64,000 bases of DNA from the NCBI GenBank assembly GCA_910595825.1, contig OU343162.1:12986604-13050603 (forward strand), in the 5' to 3' direction. Made by a program: the position numbers and the translations under genes. Under the pieces are notes generated by a model, which saw only the letters and a program-made list of their open reading frames with translations, did not search any database and was not told the DNA's origin. Shown here piece by piece: positions 1-9,812 of this stretch (position 1 is its first letter; each line of letters begins with the position of its first letter). This stretch comes from Philhelius pedissequus (taxonomy: Eukaryota > Arthropoda > Insecta > Diptera > Syrphidae).

Positions 1-39
1 CACAACAGTTAATCTCTTTATTTTCTAGAACATAAAACA
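1..39 (+). repeat. 5' LTR, last 39 bp only
   Basis: Identical to 4717-4755, ending in CA directly before the primer-binding site. The rest of the 5' LTR lies upstream of the window, so promoter and R/U5 limits cannot be read here. Confidence 0.9.
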
Positions 40-57
40 TGGTGTCAGAAGTGGCAG
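40..57 (+). other. tRNA primer-binding site
   Basis: TGGTGTCAGAAGTGGCAG follows the LTR end with no gap. TGG at the LTR boundary is the normal complement of a tRNA CCA end. The TGTCAGAAGTGG core is the kind I associate with tRNA-Leu-primed insect gypsy elements; the tRNA identity is from memory. Confidence 0.75.
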
Positions 58-219
58 AAGTTTAAATTAATAATTTTATTATTTAACATACATACATAAA
101 TAATATTCAGTGTGAATTTATTTTAATTATAAAACGCAGTTTGATTGTAAATTGAATAAAATAAAGTACAAATTGTTCATTATAAAAAGTGACGCAATAT
201 AAAATTACATTGTGAGATC

Positions 220-3200
220 ATGGATTTGCGGTTGCCACAAGCATTGGATTGTTCAGATTTACCAAAAGAATGGCCCCGATGGAAACAAACATTCATGATT
301 TACCTCATTGCAAATAATAAAATGAAGGAATCTGAAACGACAAAAATTGCAACATTTTTGTGGCTCATCGGTCAACGTGGCATGGAAATATACAATACAT
401 TATTTCCAAATGATGGAAGTGTCAATGCAATGTTTGGTACAACAAAGAAAGCCAATGGAAAAAGTTCAATATACGTGAGGGATGAAAAAGACGAAAAGAA
501 AAAAGGAGGCGAAAAGGAACAAGAAGGCGAAAAGAAAAAAGGTGACGAAGAAAAAGATGCTGATTCCGTTGTTGATGAGAAAACACATGTTCCAAATACA
601 CTGGATGACATCATCGTTGCATTTGATGAGTATTGTTTGCCGACAAAAAATACGACAATGGAAGCATTTAAGTTCAACATGATCGTTCAGAAGGAAAAAC
701 AACCATTCACAGAATTTGAAACAGAACTTCGTACACAACTACAGTACTGTGATTTCGAATGTTCTGGTTGCAACAAATCGTATGCAGATCGTATGTTGTT
801 AGACCGCATTGTCATTGGTGTAGCCGACAAGAAATTACAGTTAAAATTGTTGGATGGAAAACAACAAACACTCACGCATGTTATCGATACATGCAAGGTA
901 TTTGAATCAGCATCGGCAAATAAACTTTTGTTGGATAAGACGCATGTTTCGCCACGTGAAGTGAATGCAATTGAACAACAAGTGGTACAGTGTGTTCCGA
1001 CAAGCAATGTTCCATCAGAGGTGGATGCAATCAAAACCAAGTGTTTCAACTGTGGACAAACGTATTCTGGTCGTCATCGTCAATTTTGCCCAGCGAAGAA
1101 CATCAAATGTAACTCTTGTGGACGTATTGGGCATTTTGCTCGGCTGTGTAAATCGAATAACAACAACAACAGCGGCAATATTAACAACAACAACAGACAA
1201 GGTGGTTTCACGCAACAAAAACAAGTCAACGCAGTTGAAAACTGGAGTTCCAATGGTAATTGTTTACATATAGGCATTATTCATATTAATAGTTGTAAAT
1301 TAAATAAGCATAAACGTTTTGACAGATTGGAAGTAATTAATCGAATTCGATGGGAAAAATCATACGTCATTCAAGATTGGCCAATTAAATTTAAAATTGA
1401 TTCTGGTTCAGATGCAAACTGTATTCCGATTGATTTTATTAAAAAAATTACAAAAGCAAACAATTTTTCACATGTTAACTGTGATGTTATTGACTATAGT
1501 TCTAATAAAATTAAAATTCATGGCCAAATAAAGTTGAATTGTTTTGATATTGACAAGCAAACTAGTCATTCTGCAAAATTTTTGATTGTTGACAATTGTT
1601 TTGAACCAATCTTGGGTCTTGAGTCAAGCATAAAGTTCGGATTGATAAAGCGAATTGATGCAATTCAATTGTCTTTCCCTAGTGTAGTATCGGAATTCGT
1701 AGAAACTTATGGGGAAGTATTTGATGGGCTTGGGAAAATTCCAGGTAAATGTTCAATAACGCTGAAGGAAAACTCTGTCCCGTCATTACACTACAAGAAA
1801 CGTATACCCTTAAGCTTACATGATAAATTAAGAAATAAACTTGATGTTCTATTGCAAGAAGGAATCATAAGTTTTGTTGACCAGCCAACTGATTGGGTTA
1901 GCAATTTGCAAATCGTAGAAAAACAAGATGGTGAAATTCGATGTTGCCTAGATCCAAAGCCATTAAACATGTGTATTAAGCGTGAACATTTTCTAATTCC
2001 CACATTTGATGATATTATTAGTCGTTTGTCAAACAAACGTGTATTTACTGTATTAGATTTATGTAATGGATTTTGGCATATGGAATTAGATGAAACGAGT
2101 TCATATTTAACGACATTTATGACGCCGTTTGGTCGCTATCGTTGGCATCGGGTCCCTTTTGGACTGAAGAATGCACCAGAGATGTTTCAACAACGTATGG
2201 TAAAAATATTTGGTGACATTCCAGGTGTCGAAATTTATTTTGATGACATTTTCATTGCTGGTAAAAATGCTAATGAACATGATAAAACGTTAGCCATCTT
2301 ATTAGAGCGAGCAAAAGTAAATAACATTAAATTTAACAGTAAAAAAATTCAGTATCGAACAAACAGGGTGAAGTTCATGGGTCATATAATTGTTGACGGA
2401 ACCGTAATGCCAGATAATAAAGATGTTCAGGCTATCATAGGTATGCCTAAACCAGCTAGCAAATCTGACGTTTTGCGATTGTTGGGTCTATTAAAATATT
2501 TAGCACGTTTTATCCCAAGTTTATCTCAGAAAACAGCTAGTTTGCGTGAACTTACCAAGAATAACGTAAAGTTTGAATGGGCAAATGCTCATGATGCTGA
2601 ATTTAATGAGTTGTTGAATATTATAACTAATAAACCAGTGTTGGCAATTTATGATCCGAAACTGCCAGTGACCATACAAACCGACAGTTCAAAGGATGGG
2701 CTGGGAAGTGTCTTGCTGCAGAACAACAAGCCAGTGGCGTATGCATCAAGAACACTGTCTAAAACTGAGCAACGCTGGGCTCAGATTGAAAAAGAACTAT
2801 TGGCAATTGTGTTTGCGTGTAAAAAGTTTCATCATTATGTGTATGGACGAGAGTTCAATGTCGATTCAGACCATAAACCGCTAGAAAATCTAATGAAACG
2901 TGACATTGATGATATCACACCTCGCTTACAGCGAATGTATTTAATGTTGCTTAAATATCCAAGCATGACAATCACATATAAGCCTGGTAAGGAAATGTTG
3001 GTTGCTGACTGTCTTTCTAGAGCACCATTATCCGATTCAGAAGAGTTTGACAGTGAAATGTCAATGGTTATTCACTCAGTCATAAGGAAAGCATGTATGT
3101 CCAAAGACAATTTTGAAAATTATAAAACTACCTTAAAAAAGGATGAGAAATACAGTCGCATAGTAAAATATGTGGAAACACAATGGCCATCATATCATCA

Positions 3201-4503
3201 ACTTGATGATTTGAGCCAACGGTTCTACAAATATCGAGATGAGTTGCACGTTGAGAATGGCATCTTGTTTAAAAATCATTGTTTGGTTGTTCCAACGGAA
3301 CTCCAAAGCAAAATCAGCAAGTGGCTTCATAATCCACATTTGGGCATTGAAAAGACACTGTCTCGTGCTCGTTTGCAATTTTTCTGGCCTGGAATGTCTA
3401 CGGACATTACTGAACTTGTTAAGAGTTGTAAGGTTTGTGAAAAATTCACAAGAAATAATCAAAAGGAGTCATTAATTCAAGAAACGCCAGCACAATATCC
3501 GTTTCAAAAAGTGTCAACAGATATTTATGAATATGCAGGAAAGAATTTCATTGTTCTCATAGATGCATATTCGTGTTTTGTTATGTCACAAGAGCTTAGA
3601 GAAAAGTCCATTCGTCATGTTATAAATGTTTTCGAACGCATATTTTGTGAATACGGCTATCCAACTGAAATCAAAAGTGACAACATTCCGTTCAATTCAC
3701 GTGAATTTGAAGTATATTGCAATAAAGTAAATATAACACAAAAATTATCGAGCCCGAGATATCCTCAAAGTAATGGTTTGGCTGAAAAGGCTGTTGCCAT
3801 TGTTAAAAACATTCTCAAGCGTTGCTATGAGACGGGGGATATGAATGATTTTCAATATCGACTACTCGAATACAATACAACACCTGTAGCTAGTATGGGC
3901 TTGTCACCATCACAACTGTTCTTTGGCCGATTAATTAAAAGCCGTTTGCCAATAGATGAAAATCTGTTGGTAAGAAAAAACATCGCAGAAAACGTTGTGC
4001 AGAATAAGATGGCTGCAAAACGAAAAAAACAAAAATTTTATTTTGATCGGAATGCAAAAGATTTGCCAATATTGAATGACGGTACAAAAATTATGTTTAA
4101 GAAAGACGGAAAAGAATGGGTTTATGGAGAAATAGTTCGTAAAGTAAACGATAGATCTTACATAATTAGGGACAATTATAATAATTATTACCGTAGAAAT
4201 AGACGTTTTATTGTAACATCAAGAAATTTGGACTTCAATGCTAGTGATGTTCTAACAGAAGAGTCACTATTTAACAGTTTAGTACCCATTGCAAATAGTG
4301 ATAAATGTAATCGTTCATTTACTAATGATGTATCGAATAATGATAATATTGTTCTTGATGATTCTAATGTAAACAGTTCAACAGAAGATGTAAATAATGT
4401 AAATCAAAATAATGTAAATCAAAGTAATGTAAATCAAAATGTTCCATATGTGACAAGAAGTGGAAGAAGTGTTAGACCACCAAATCGTTATGGCTTTGAT
4501 TAG
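220..4503 (+). CDS. Gag-Pol polyprotein of a mag-like Ty3/gypsy element
   Basis: 1427 residues in one frame with no stop or frameshift, so Gag and Pol are fused as in several mag-clade elements. Gag: a Lys/Glu-rich low-complexity insert near residues 88-113, then two zinc knuckles at about 275-310 (the first an atypical CX2CX7HX3C, the second a standard CX2CX4HX4C), followed by an Asn-rich linker. Protease: DSG at 394-396. Reverse transcriptase: catalytic YFDD at 673-676. RNase H: TDSS starting near 821 (the usual Ala is Ser), with the downstream Glu and Asp (EKELLAIV, SDHKPL). Integrase: HHCC finger with H1037, H1040, C1070, C1073, then D1101, D1154 and E1189, all present. The C-terminus is Asn-rich. 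Every catalytic residue I can place is intact, so the protein could be functional. The start codon is the first ATG after the leader, 162 bases past the primer-binding site. Confidence 0.95.
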   Translation: MDLRLPQALDCSDLPKEWPRWKQTFMIYLIANNKMKESETTKIATFLWLIGQRGMEIYNTLFPNDGSVNAMFGTTKKANGKSSIYVRDEKDEKKKGGEKEQEGEKKKGDEEKDADSVVDEKTHVPNTLDDIIVAFDEYCLPTKNTTMEAFKFNMIVQKEKQPFTEFETELRTQLQYCDFECSGCNKSYADRMLLDRIVIGVADKKLQLKLLDGKQQTLTHVIDTCKVFESASANKLLLDKTHVSPREVNAIEQQVVQCVPTSNVPSEVDAIKTKCFNCGQTYSGRHRQFCPAKNIKCNSCGRIGHFARLCKSNNNNNSGNINNNNRQGGFTQQKQVNAVENWSSNGNCLHIGIIHINSCKLNKHKRFDRLEVINRIRWEKSYVIQDWPIKFKIDSGSDANCIPIDFIKKITKANNFSHVNCDVIDYSSNKIKIHGQIKLNCFDIDKQTSHSAKFLIVDNCFEPILGLESSIKFGLIKRIDAIQLSFPSVVSEFVETYGEVFDGLGKIPGKCSITLKENSVPSLHYKKRIPLSLHDKLRNKLDVLLQEGIISFVDQPTDWVSNLQIVEKQDGEIRCCLDPKPLNMCIKREHFLIPTFDDIISRLSNKRVFTVLDLCNGFWHMELDETSSYLTTFMTPFGRYRWHRVPFGLKNAPEMFQQRMVKIFGDIPGVEIYFDDIFIAGKNANEHDKTLAILLERAKVNNIKFNSKKIQYRTNRVKFMGHIIVDGTVMPDNKDVQAIIGMPKPASKSDVLRLLGLLKYLARFIPSLSQKTASLRELTKNNVKFEWANAHDAEFNELLNIITNKPVLAIYDPKLPVTIQTDSSKDGLGSVLLQNNKPVAYASRTLSKTEQRWAQIEKELLAIVFACKKFHHYVYGREFNVDSDHKPLENLMKRDIDDITPRLQRMYLMLLKYPSMTITYKPGKEMLVADCLSRAPLSDSEEFDSEMSMVIHSVIRKACMSKDNFENYKTTLKKDEKYSRIVKYVETQWPSYHQLDDLSQRFYKYRDELHVENGILFKNHCLVVPTELQSKISKWLHNPHLGIEKTLSRARLQFFWPGMSTDITELVKSCKVCEKFTRNNQKESLIQETPAQYPFQKVSTDIYEYAGKNFIVLIDAYSCFVMSQELREKSIRHVINVFERIFCEYGYPTEIKSDNIPFNSREFEVYCNKVNITQKLSSPRYPQSNGLAEKAVAIVKNILKRCYETGDMNDFQYRLLEYNTTPVASMGLSPSQLFFGRLIKSRLPIDENLLVRKNIAENVVQNKMAAKRKKQKFYFDRNAKDLPILNDGTKIMFKKDGKEWVYGEIVRKVNDRSYIIRDNYNNYYRRNRRFIVTSRNLDFNASDVLTEESLFNSLVPIANSDKCNRSFTNDVSNNDNIVLDDSNVNSSTEDVNNVNQNNVNQSNVNQNVPYVTRSGRSVRPPNRYGFD

Positions 4504-4527
4504 GTTTATGTAATCAATGTTAATTAG

Positions 4528-4534
<7 letters not shown>

Positions 4535-4574
<40 letters not shown>
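4535..4574 (+). repeat. A40 tract before the 3' LTR
   Basis: Forty consecutive A residues end three bases before the LTR, where a polypurine tract is expected. The plus-strand primer is probably the A-rich run plus the following G. Expansion by slippage is an alternative. Confidence 0.8.
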
Positions 4575-4575
<1 letters not shown>

Positions 4576-4577
4576 CA

Positions 4578-4755
4578 TGTAATGAGAAAGTATACACTAT
4601 ACATCCCTGTTGTAATAAGAAAGTATACATCCCTGCACAAGCAGATTCATAATTGTATTAGCAAATAAGTTTTAGTCCATTACCAGATGCCAAAGAATAA
4701 AGACATATACACAACACACAACAGTTAATCTCTTTATTTTCTAGAACATAAAACA
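4578..4755 (+). repeat. 3' LTR, 178 bp
   Basis: Begins TG and ends CA. It holds an AATAAA signal at 4696-4701 and two near-copies of a GAAAGTATAC...CATCCCTG segment near the 5' end. It is short for an insect gypsy LTR. No TATA box is obvious. Confidence 0.85.
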
Positions 4756-4916
4756 GTAGGTCTTAACAATTTTTATGTGTTGTGCGATAGTTAAGCGATC
4801 CATTTTCGTAAATGTCAGACTTTCAACTGAAAAAATAAAATTGATTTAACAACTTAGTTTGACAGATGTCGAATCCAGCCCTATACTCTTGAGACCACGA
4901 AATGGATAACCCTTTA

Positions 4917-5019
4917 AATAGATGTTTTTTTTTTTTTTTTTTTTATGCAGGCTCCAGGTCAATAAAAGACGGTGTTAAAAAGTAAGCGACGTTTCGAGCA
5001 TGGATACACTCTTCATCAG

Positions 5020-5063
<44 letters not shown>

Positions 5064-5106
5064 ATCTATTTACATAACAGAAAGGTCACCAATAAATTCC
5101 TATATT
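4917..5106 (-). mobile_element. 190-bp insertion with 12-bp target duplication and hammerhead-like motif
   Basis: GATAACCCTTTA occurs at 4905-4916 and again at 5107-5118, bracketing the insert exactly. Inside, a T20 run (4925-4944) and an A41 run (5022-5062) with flanking AAATAGATG / CATCTATTT form an inverted repeat around a 77-bp core. The core carries a hammerhead-like motif on the minus strand. No coding capacity. The 12-bp duplication suggests target-primed retrotransposition; the mobilising machinery is unknown. Confidence 0.65.
4986..5021 (-). ncRNA. hammerhead ribozyme-like motif, minimal stem III
   Basis: Minus strand reads GC-CTGATGA, then a 17-nt stem II segment (4996-5012), then GAAACGTC-GC. 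GAAACGTC is the layout of hammerheads whose stem III is a loopless ACGU, thought to work as dimers, as described for Penelope-like elements (from memory). Helix I would be only GC/GC. Stem II can pair GAGU with GCUC (one wobble), but an extra A lies between the conserved CTGATGA and the stem, which departs from the canonical core. Activity is therefore uncertain. Confidence 0.5.
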
Positions 5107-5140
5107 GATAACCCTTTATGTCCATTCCAAATTTAATGTA

Positions 5141-6136
5141 CAGGGTGCCACACGAATCGTGCTACAAAAATAAAACGTAATAACTTTTTTTCAGTGTGAG
5201 TAATCGGCTTATTTTTTTTTATTTTAAAGGCTACTATTTAGATTTATCAAAATGAATGCTTGGGATACTGATAAAAGGATTTTAATAGTGCAGCGATACC
5301 ATTCTTGCAGTCCGTCATTTCCGTCCAAAGGAAATTTAGGCTGGAGTTTGGCGGTTCTCCTCCGAGCCAGGAGACGGTCATTACAACGGATACTTCATGA
5401 TGACTTAAACTTGCTTCCGTACAAAGCAAGTTAAACCCTCAGTATTCGCCTGTTCGCCTGGAATTTTGCCGAAAAATGATTGCAATAGCGGAACAAGACA
5501 ACACATTAATAAATTGTTTGATGAGGCCCAAATTCTCCATGGTGTATTGTCGGGCCATACTTCTTTGAAGAAAACGGTGTAACACAAAGTGTCAATGGGG
5601 ACCGTTATTTTAAGATGTTGAAGGAGTTTTTTTACCCAGAACTTCGCCGAAGACGTATCCCTTTTAGCAGGATTTGGTTTCAACAAGATGGAGCAAGTGC
5701 GCACGTAGCCACACATGTTATGGCGGAGCTCCAACGAAAATTCCCAAACAAATTGATATCCAGAAACTGCACTTTCCGCTGGCCCCCAAAGTCACCTGAC
5801 CTGACTGCGCCAGACTTTTTTTCATGGCGTTATGTCAAGCAGGAAGTGTACAAAACGAAACCCAGAAATTTTACTGAATTCAAGCAGTCCATTAAGACAA
5901 TAATTGAGGTGATCCCAATTTCAACCCTTAATGCCGCAATGAACAATTTTCTGAGCAGGTGACGCAAATGCGTGGATGAGCGTGGAGGTCATTTGCGTTC
6001 TATAATCTTTAAAAACCATTAGTTATTTAAAATAAAATTTAATTTTTAATCCAATACAAAAAAATTAATGAAATACATCGATTAAAATAAAAGTTATTTA
6101 AATTTCTTATTGTAGCACGATTCGTGTGCCACCCTG
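5141..6136 (+). mobile_element. Tc1/mariner-superfamily element, DD41D type, copy 1, internally deleted
   Basis: Inverted ends start CAGGGTG and share the run ACACGAATCGTGCTACAA; TA dinucleotides flank both sides (5139-5140 and 6137-6138). At 996 bp it lacks two internal blocks present in the copy at 15353-16662. Non-autonomous; see the transposase relic. Confidence 0.9.
5252..5962 (+). pseudogene. DD41D mariner-like transposase relic, copy 1
   Basis: Starts MNAWDTDKRILIVQRYHSCS and then loses part of the DNA-binding region: against copy 2 about 190 bp is missing near 5380 and about 125 bp, including the first catalytic Asp region, near 5525. The C-terminal part is readable from 5615 to 5962: WFQQDGA contains the second Asp, and WPPKSPDLTAPDFF contains the third. 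I count 41 residues between QQD and the Asp of APD, matching the DD41D spacing described for rosa-like elements. The first Asp motif (SDEAH in copy 2) is gone and frames are broken, so this is dead. Confidence 0.88.
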
Positions 6137-6327
6137 TATATGAATGGCCGAGCTTTCCCTGACCTTCTCGCGTACTTACACTGAAAGTAGCAGCTCAATA
6201 GAAGTAAGTGGATTGATGGAAGAAAATGTAAACCGTAAAACTAGCTAACGCCACCATCGTTGCAAAGAGAAAGCTCATCTTTCCTTCAATGTTTTTTTTT
6301 AAATTGTACTTTTAATTGTTAAAATTT

Positions 6328-7079
6328 GGCTCCCGAAAATTACGCTAAAGAAAAAATACCAGTTTTTTTTCTGGCTTAAAAGTGGAAAAAGAGCTGATTT
6401 TTTTTTGGAAAAGAAGCCAGAAATATTGCAAATTATTGCACTAGATGTGGAAAAAGAGCCTAAAAGCAAAATAGAAATTAAGTCAGAAAATTTGTATACT
6501 CTGAACTCACTTCCAGATAACGTTTTAGAAGAAAGGCCTTATTATGGAATCTTAATTCAAAACATATTTCAAATATAAACAATAAATTTTAAGAAGCTAG
6601 AAAAAAATTCGGTCTTGTGTGAAGTCCTTTTTGCAACTAGGTCCACGGCGTACAAGAACCCAAGCAACCCCACGGCTTGGCCAAATATAGGATTTGAGGT
6701 TGGTACAAGTATGGATATATGCACATTTTTTTTTTGAACTTTTCAAAAAGAAATCATCAAATCAAAAAAAAAATTCCATATGCCCAAACTTGTACACGCC
6801 CTAAATCCTATGTTGGGCCATGTAGGGAGGTTGCAGGTGGGCAGAATGCCCCAACTTACGCGCCGAGCATTTTGTACACCACCTTGAACCTAATTGCAAA
6901 AAAATACTTCAAACCAGAACGAATTTTTGTTCTGGCTTTTTTCCATTTTTTTTTTTTTTTTTTTTTGGAAAAAAGGCCAGACATTATAAAAAATTCAGAA
7001 AACTTTGGCTTTTTTCCTAGGAAAAATGGCGATCTGGCGTTTATTTCCAAAATAAATTCTGGCGTAATTTCCGGGAGCC
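6328..7079. mobile_element. foldback (long imperfect hairpin) element
   Basis: The termini GGCTCCCGAAAATTACGC (6328-6345) and GCGTAATTTCCGGGAGCC (7062-7079) are inverted with one mismatch. Pairing continues inward: 6661-6720 is an imperfect reverse complement of 6777-6834, and the block around 6619-6660 pairs with about 6870-6915. The outer arms are filled with CTGGC-T-run / A-run-GCCAG motifs. The hairpin spans nearly the whole element with a loop near 6721-6776. No transposase and no convincing target duplication seen. The frames here (e.g. 6719-7171) look like repeat translations, not genes. Confidence 0.7.
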
Positions 7080-8064
7080 GAACATTGTCTGCGACACACA
7101 ATTTACTTTTTTGTTTCCGAAAACTATTTTTTATCAATTCTTTGACTAGTTGCTTTCATCCGATTCGCTAATCCTTGACGCGACAGAAAATAGCTGTTTA
7201 AAAAATATTCAAACAAACCGGAAGTCGTGACCGATTATAAAATCATTTGCTTTTTTTTCGGGGATAAGCGGTAACAGTCTTTTAAAAGTTCAGTCACTTT
7301 CGAACCTTTCTTTTTTCTGTTTGAAATATTTGTTGATTTCTTAGGATTTCCAAAGCAATTCAGTACATACTCTTAAAATTCTCATTCGAAATTTCGTGAA
7401 ATTATTCTTTTTCATGTAATTTTTTGTCGGTATTAAAATATGCTTTTTTACATATTTATTTGTGGACAGAAAGCTAAAGAAAAATTGCCGCGAAAAAATC
7501 TGTCGGTTTTTGACAGAAAATGTGTCCGGTCGATATGTCAGCTCCATAGATAATTTTTACCACCAACGCCGCAAAAGAAGTTTACTTAAAAAATTAACTC
7601 GTCAATCAACACCCCTACGAATTCTTTTCTATCGCTGCATTTTTTATAATTGCCCACATTTTTTGATGTTCTCAATCATTTCTCCCAATTACTTAACAGC
7701 TAGTGCGTACGTTGTTCTGTTTTTACTGACCTACGCTGTTGGTACGCTGCTGGTGCGTAACTAAATTTTCCAGCGGTCTCCAAATGTTATCGAAAACAAG
7801 ACCGCAAACAAATTTGTGGATAATTCTGTCAGCTTGCAAAAACACTATTGAAAAGTTGTGACCAAACTATCAGTTTTTAGTCTTCTTATAATTTATTTAT
7901 TTCAAGTTTATACGATTCCCCAAAAAATTAGTAATAATAATAAGCTACGTAGGATCAGCAATGAAATTGAAACAACTTTTTGTTAGAATCTCGAATTTAT
8001 ACGATGACTCTGAAATGAATAATTACCAGAATCTTATCTAAGCAAATTATGTAAAGATATAATA
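7080..8064. other. AT-rich spacer, no gene seen
   Basis: Short frames (7341-7547 minus, 7462-7764 plus) overlap each other on opposite strands and resemble nothing I know. No inverted or direct repeats stand out. Confidence 0.5.
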
Positions 8065-8420
8065 AAAATAAATACACGACTGGATCGCACGTACTTGCCC
8101 CTATGTTCGTTTACATTATATGCTAAATATTCTTAATAGAAACTGTTAAATGTATTTTGAAAGTTGTTTTTCGCTTAATTTTTTATATACAAAATTCCTA
8201 AATTTTTTCTAAAAAAATTGGTATGAAAATTTTATATATTTAATAATATAAATTTAAAAACAAAATTTCAGAAAAAATCGTCCACCCGTTTTCGAAATAT
8301 TGAATTTTCAAAAATTCCAAAAAAAACTATTCTTCGAAAATTTTAAAATGCAGAATTTGAAGGAGCTCCTCTATAAAAAATTTGATCAAAATCCGTTAAG
8401 CAGTTCAGTTAATGAGAAAG
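8065..8420 (-). repeat. dispersed repeat family R, minus-strand end
   Basis: Shares CACGACTGGATCGCA and about 300 bp of inward AT-rich sequence (for example TTTAATAATATAAA) with 44961-45300 in the same orientation, and with the reverse complement of the end of 17356-18392. Confidence 0.7.
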
Positions 8421-9140
8421 TCGAGTATCAATAAAATAGATCGTACCTGCGTGACAGTTTTGCTCACGATCACGATCGATAATGTGTACACTTGCATGAG
8501 GCAGCGTTCTTGATCAATGATGTGTATGCAAATCATTCATCGAACAACATACAACAAGTATTTTTGTTGTTAGTTAGTTCATTTCTGAATCTTTGTCAGT
8601 TTGCAATAAGATAAATAATATTTTGATGAGTTTATTGAGCTAGATCTTGGATTGAAAATGAAAATTTTGTTTGGCGGACGGACAACAAAACTGATAAATG
8701 TGTACCCGAAACTTTTCACGCAAGATTGTCACGCAGGTTCGATAATGTGTACCCTATTTAAAAGGTATTCAATATGGCGGATCGACTGCAGAGTGCAGAT
8801 CGTTGTCTGTTGAAACGAAATTGACATACATTGAAAACGAAAAGAGTGGAGAATTGTAATGAAAAAATCTAGTACAAATATTCACTAAAATAACACATTT
8901 CGTCTTAATGTCATAATCTAAATTGGCAGTCATTGTGTATGAATGTGTAATTTGTTTTATTTATTGTTGCTAATTGACTATCTGTCTAACATTTAAGTGT
9001 TGAATCACTCTTTCTGAAATATCTAGCTTCTGACATAGCATTTGCTTTCTATGTTGCCAGAAACACAGTAGAGATTATCATATTTTAATCAATTAAACCT
9101 AACTCACTGTATTGCCAACTTTGCCCCAAACATGTTAGTC
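8421..9140. other. AT-rich spacer, nothing recognised
   Basis: No frame of interest and no clear repeat boundary. Two stretches reading CGATAATGTGTAC (near 8480 and 8740) are similar but too short to interpret. Confidence 0.4.
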
Positions 9141-9143
9141 TAA

Positions 9144-9281
9144 GGCCCGTTTGCTGATACGAATCATAAATATTTATGTTCAACTTAAAACGCTTAAGGG
9201 CTACTTTTTCCTCTACGTAAACTGTCACATAAGTTCTTAAGTAGGACTTAAATGCTTAAGTTGTGTATCAACAAACGGGCC
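9144..9281. mobile_element. PIF/Harbinger-like MITE, 138 bp
   Basis: Terminal inverted repeats GGCCCGTTTGCTGATAC (9144-9160) and GTATCAACAAACGGGCC (9265-9281) differ by one base. TAA flanks both ends (9141-9143, 9282-9284), the usual PIF/Harbinger three-base target. Too small to code; several CTTAAG-type motifs lie inside. Confidence 0.75.
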
Positions 9282-9400
9282 TAAAAACTCTACACTAATA
9301 GATGTACATAAGTGAAAATAATTGTCTGTAGCTTTCTGAATTAAAAAACTGAAGTCAAGTATGCAATTAGATATACAGAGATTATATTGAAGAAAACGCA

Positions 9401-9463
9401 AACAATAGGTTAATATTATTTTTGTTTTTGTGCACTGTGTGAATCAAAGCCAAATTGAATACA
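9401..9463 (+). repeat. partial copy of the 16.8-kb repeat
   Basis: AACAATAGGTTAATATTATT...AAGCCAAATTGAA matches 16824-16887 with a few differences. The hammerhead-like part next to it at 16.9 kb is not present here. Confidence 0.55.
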
Positions 9464-9812
9464 GATATTAGTTAAAAATTAGATACAAATTTTCTGTGCT
9501 TCTATAATAAAAGGGTTATAAACAAACAACGCTTCTTTTTTGCACTTCGAACTAATTAGAAGAGTTTTAGCAAAGTTTTGCCTTCCTTGCAAAGTTTATT
9601 CCCAAATCAAATCACTCTGTTGCTTTTGTCTTCTTAAGCTACTATACTACTACGACCATAATTAACAAACTTTTAGTGTAGGCACGCAACATCTCTCACT
9701 TTACAACCTGCAATGTCAAATAAAACTGTGTGACTGTTTCTCTCTCTTTTTCTCTTTCCTTGTGTGTTTCTGTGAAACATTCAAGTTTTTCATCAACTGG
9801 AACTTCAAAAAG

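Larger units (their letters stand above)
1..4755 (+). mobile_element. Ty3/gypsy LTR retrotransposon, mag-like, 5' LTR cut by the window edge
   Basis: The final 39 bases of the LTR (1-39) recur exactly at 4717-4755, which defines the element. Order seen: LTR end, primer-binding site, one long gag-pol frame, A-rich tract, 178-bp 3' LTR. There is no env frame after pol. The single uninterrupted frame and the identical LTR ends suggest a young insertion. The integrase and reverse transcriptase wording resembles the mag/SURL clade; that placement is from memory of the family, not a tree. The target duplication cannot be checked because the left flank is missing; the right flank starts GTAGG. Confidence 0.93.

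Noticed and set aside
6719..7171. 150-residue open frame as a gene
   Set aside because: It lies across the foldback element and runs through poly-T/A tracts; composition is repeat-derived.
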